A stretch of 64,000 nt of DNA from UBA4459 sp963776205. GTDB taxonomy: Bacteria > Bacteroidota > Bacteroidia > Bacteroidales > F082. Below the pieces are notes generated by a model. That model was not told the origin of the DNA. It was given only the letters and a program-made list of their open reading frames with translations, and made no database searches. This document shows, one piece after another, positions 63,699 through 64,000 of the stretch. Where the stretch lies: NCBI GenBank assembly GCA_963776205.1, contig CAVZLR010000007.1, positions 4,998 to 68,997 of the forward strand. The letters are read 5' to 3'. Every line of letters begins with the position of its first letter. Positions within the stretch are counted from its first letter, which is position 1. Made by a program: the position numbers and the translations under genes.

Positions 63699-64000
63699 AT
63701 GGGTAAACGCACAAAAAAAGAACATTGGTTTAAAAAACTGAGAAATCGGTTTCGGCTTGTAATATTAGACGATCAAACATTTGAGGAACGTTTTACCATG
63801 CGCTTAACCATACTCAATATTTTGATTTTCCTGATTAGCATTTCAATCATTATGATTTCCATAACCTTTATTATAATTGCTAACACCGGAATAAGGGAAT
63901 ATATACCGGGTTATCCGGATATAAATGAAAGAAATCAGATTGTCGAATTAAATTTGATGGCCGATTCGTTGCTCTACGATATACAGCGAAAAGATATCTA
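63699..64000 (+). CDS. M23-family cell-wall peptidase, N-terminal part
   Basis: The gene runs off the window. The first 100 residues (MGKRTKKEHWFKKLRNRFRL, VILDDQTFEERFTMRLTILNIL, one membrane helix FLISISIIMISITFIIIANTG, then YIPGYPDINERNQIVELNLMADSL) are characteristic of the Bacteroidota M23 metallopeptidases anchored in the inner membrane, which cut peptidoglycan cross-links. The catalytic domain is not in view. Its place beside bactofilin suggests a role in cell shape. Confidence 0.8.
   Translation, partial: MGKRTKKEHWFKKLRNRFRLVILDDQTFEERFTMRLTILNILIFLISISIIMISITFIIIANTGIREYIPGYPDINERNQIVELNLMADSLLYDIQRKDI

Overview
The window comes from a Bacteroidota chromosome, most likely a fermentative, marine or sediment-type member of the Bacteroidales/Marinilabiliales. 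The evidence is type IX secretion sorting domains, a PorW/SprE-type gliding lipoprotein, promoters of the TTG-N17..20-TAnnTTTG type, a CusA-TolC fusion, bS23-type four-helix-bundle genes, and a phosphotransbutyrylase/butyrate kinase pair. There is no rRNA, CRISPR array, prophage or recognisable insertion sequence. One tRNA (Thr, anticodon CGT) is present.

Region 1 (1-12.9 kb, all minus strand) is a surface-polysaccharide locus. Reading with transcription it runs: a winged-helix regulator with a palindrome over its own promoter, cysQ, cysC, cysD, cysN, a UDP-HexNAc dehydrogenase, the ABC exporter wzm/wzt, a methyltransferase, a sulfotransferase and a glycosyltransferase that leaves the window. 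The cys genes make and recycle PAPS, the sulfotransferase uses it, and Wzm/Wzt export the glycan, so a sulfated polysaccharide is the simplest reading. Four small guest genes (two four-helix-bundle, one GxxExxY, one GIY-YIG) sit between the operon genes. Three of them are bracketed by complementary flanks, and the fourth lies beside a duplicated palindromic element.

Region 2 (13.3-24.3 kb) holds a fused Dpp/Opp-type ATPase and RNase R on the plus strand. A minus-strand run follows: PqqD-like protein, ATP-grasp ligase, fold-III PLP decarboxylase, a urea-transporter/M23-peptidase fusion, an outer-membrane-like protein and a TPR protein. This run looks like an uncharacterised amino-acid or peptide-modifying system and is the best candidate for undescribed biology.

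Region 3 (24.3-42.1 kb) is mixed: M64 peptidase, ECF sigma factor with a membrane partner, radA, two surface proteins, rfaE2 with a flippase-like membrane protein, panD/panC, a thioredoxin-like protein, tRNA-Thr, a CopD-like protein, a disrupted leucine-repeat T9SS protein, a YfcC transporter, a PD40 lipoprotein, a TPR protein, and buk/ptb for butyrate fermentation.

Region 4 (42.3-59.4 kb) handles metals and efflux. A nikR-TonB receptor-binding protein-permease-ATPase set (minus strand) looks like a nickel importer, with matching direct-repeat motifs before nikR and before the receptor gene. Opposite it lie a CusA-TolC fusion with CusB and then a second, intact RND adaptor/pump/TolC operon. 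Region 5 (59.4-64 kb) has a low-molecular-weight phosphatase, the PorW/SprE-like lipoprotein, bactofilin, AtpZ, a small membrane protein and the start of an M23 peptidase.

About 19 single-base indels and two in-frame stops break otherwise well-conserved reading frames. They cluster at 0-3, 34.8-43.2 and 48.8-53.4 kb, and 8.6-34.8 kb is clean. Each broken gene is listed once across its whole reconstructed span. Whether the breaks are sequencing errors or real decay cannot be settled from the sequence alone.
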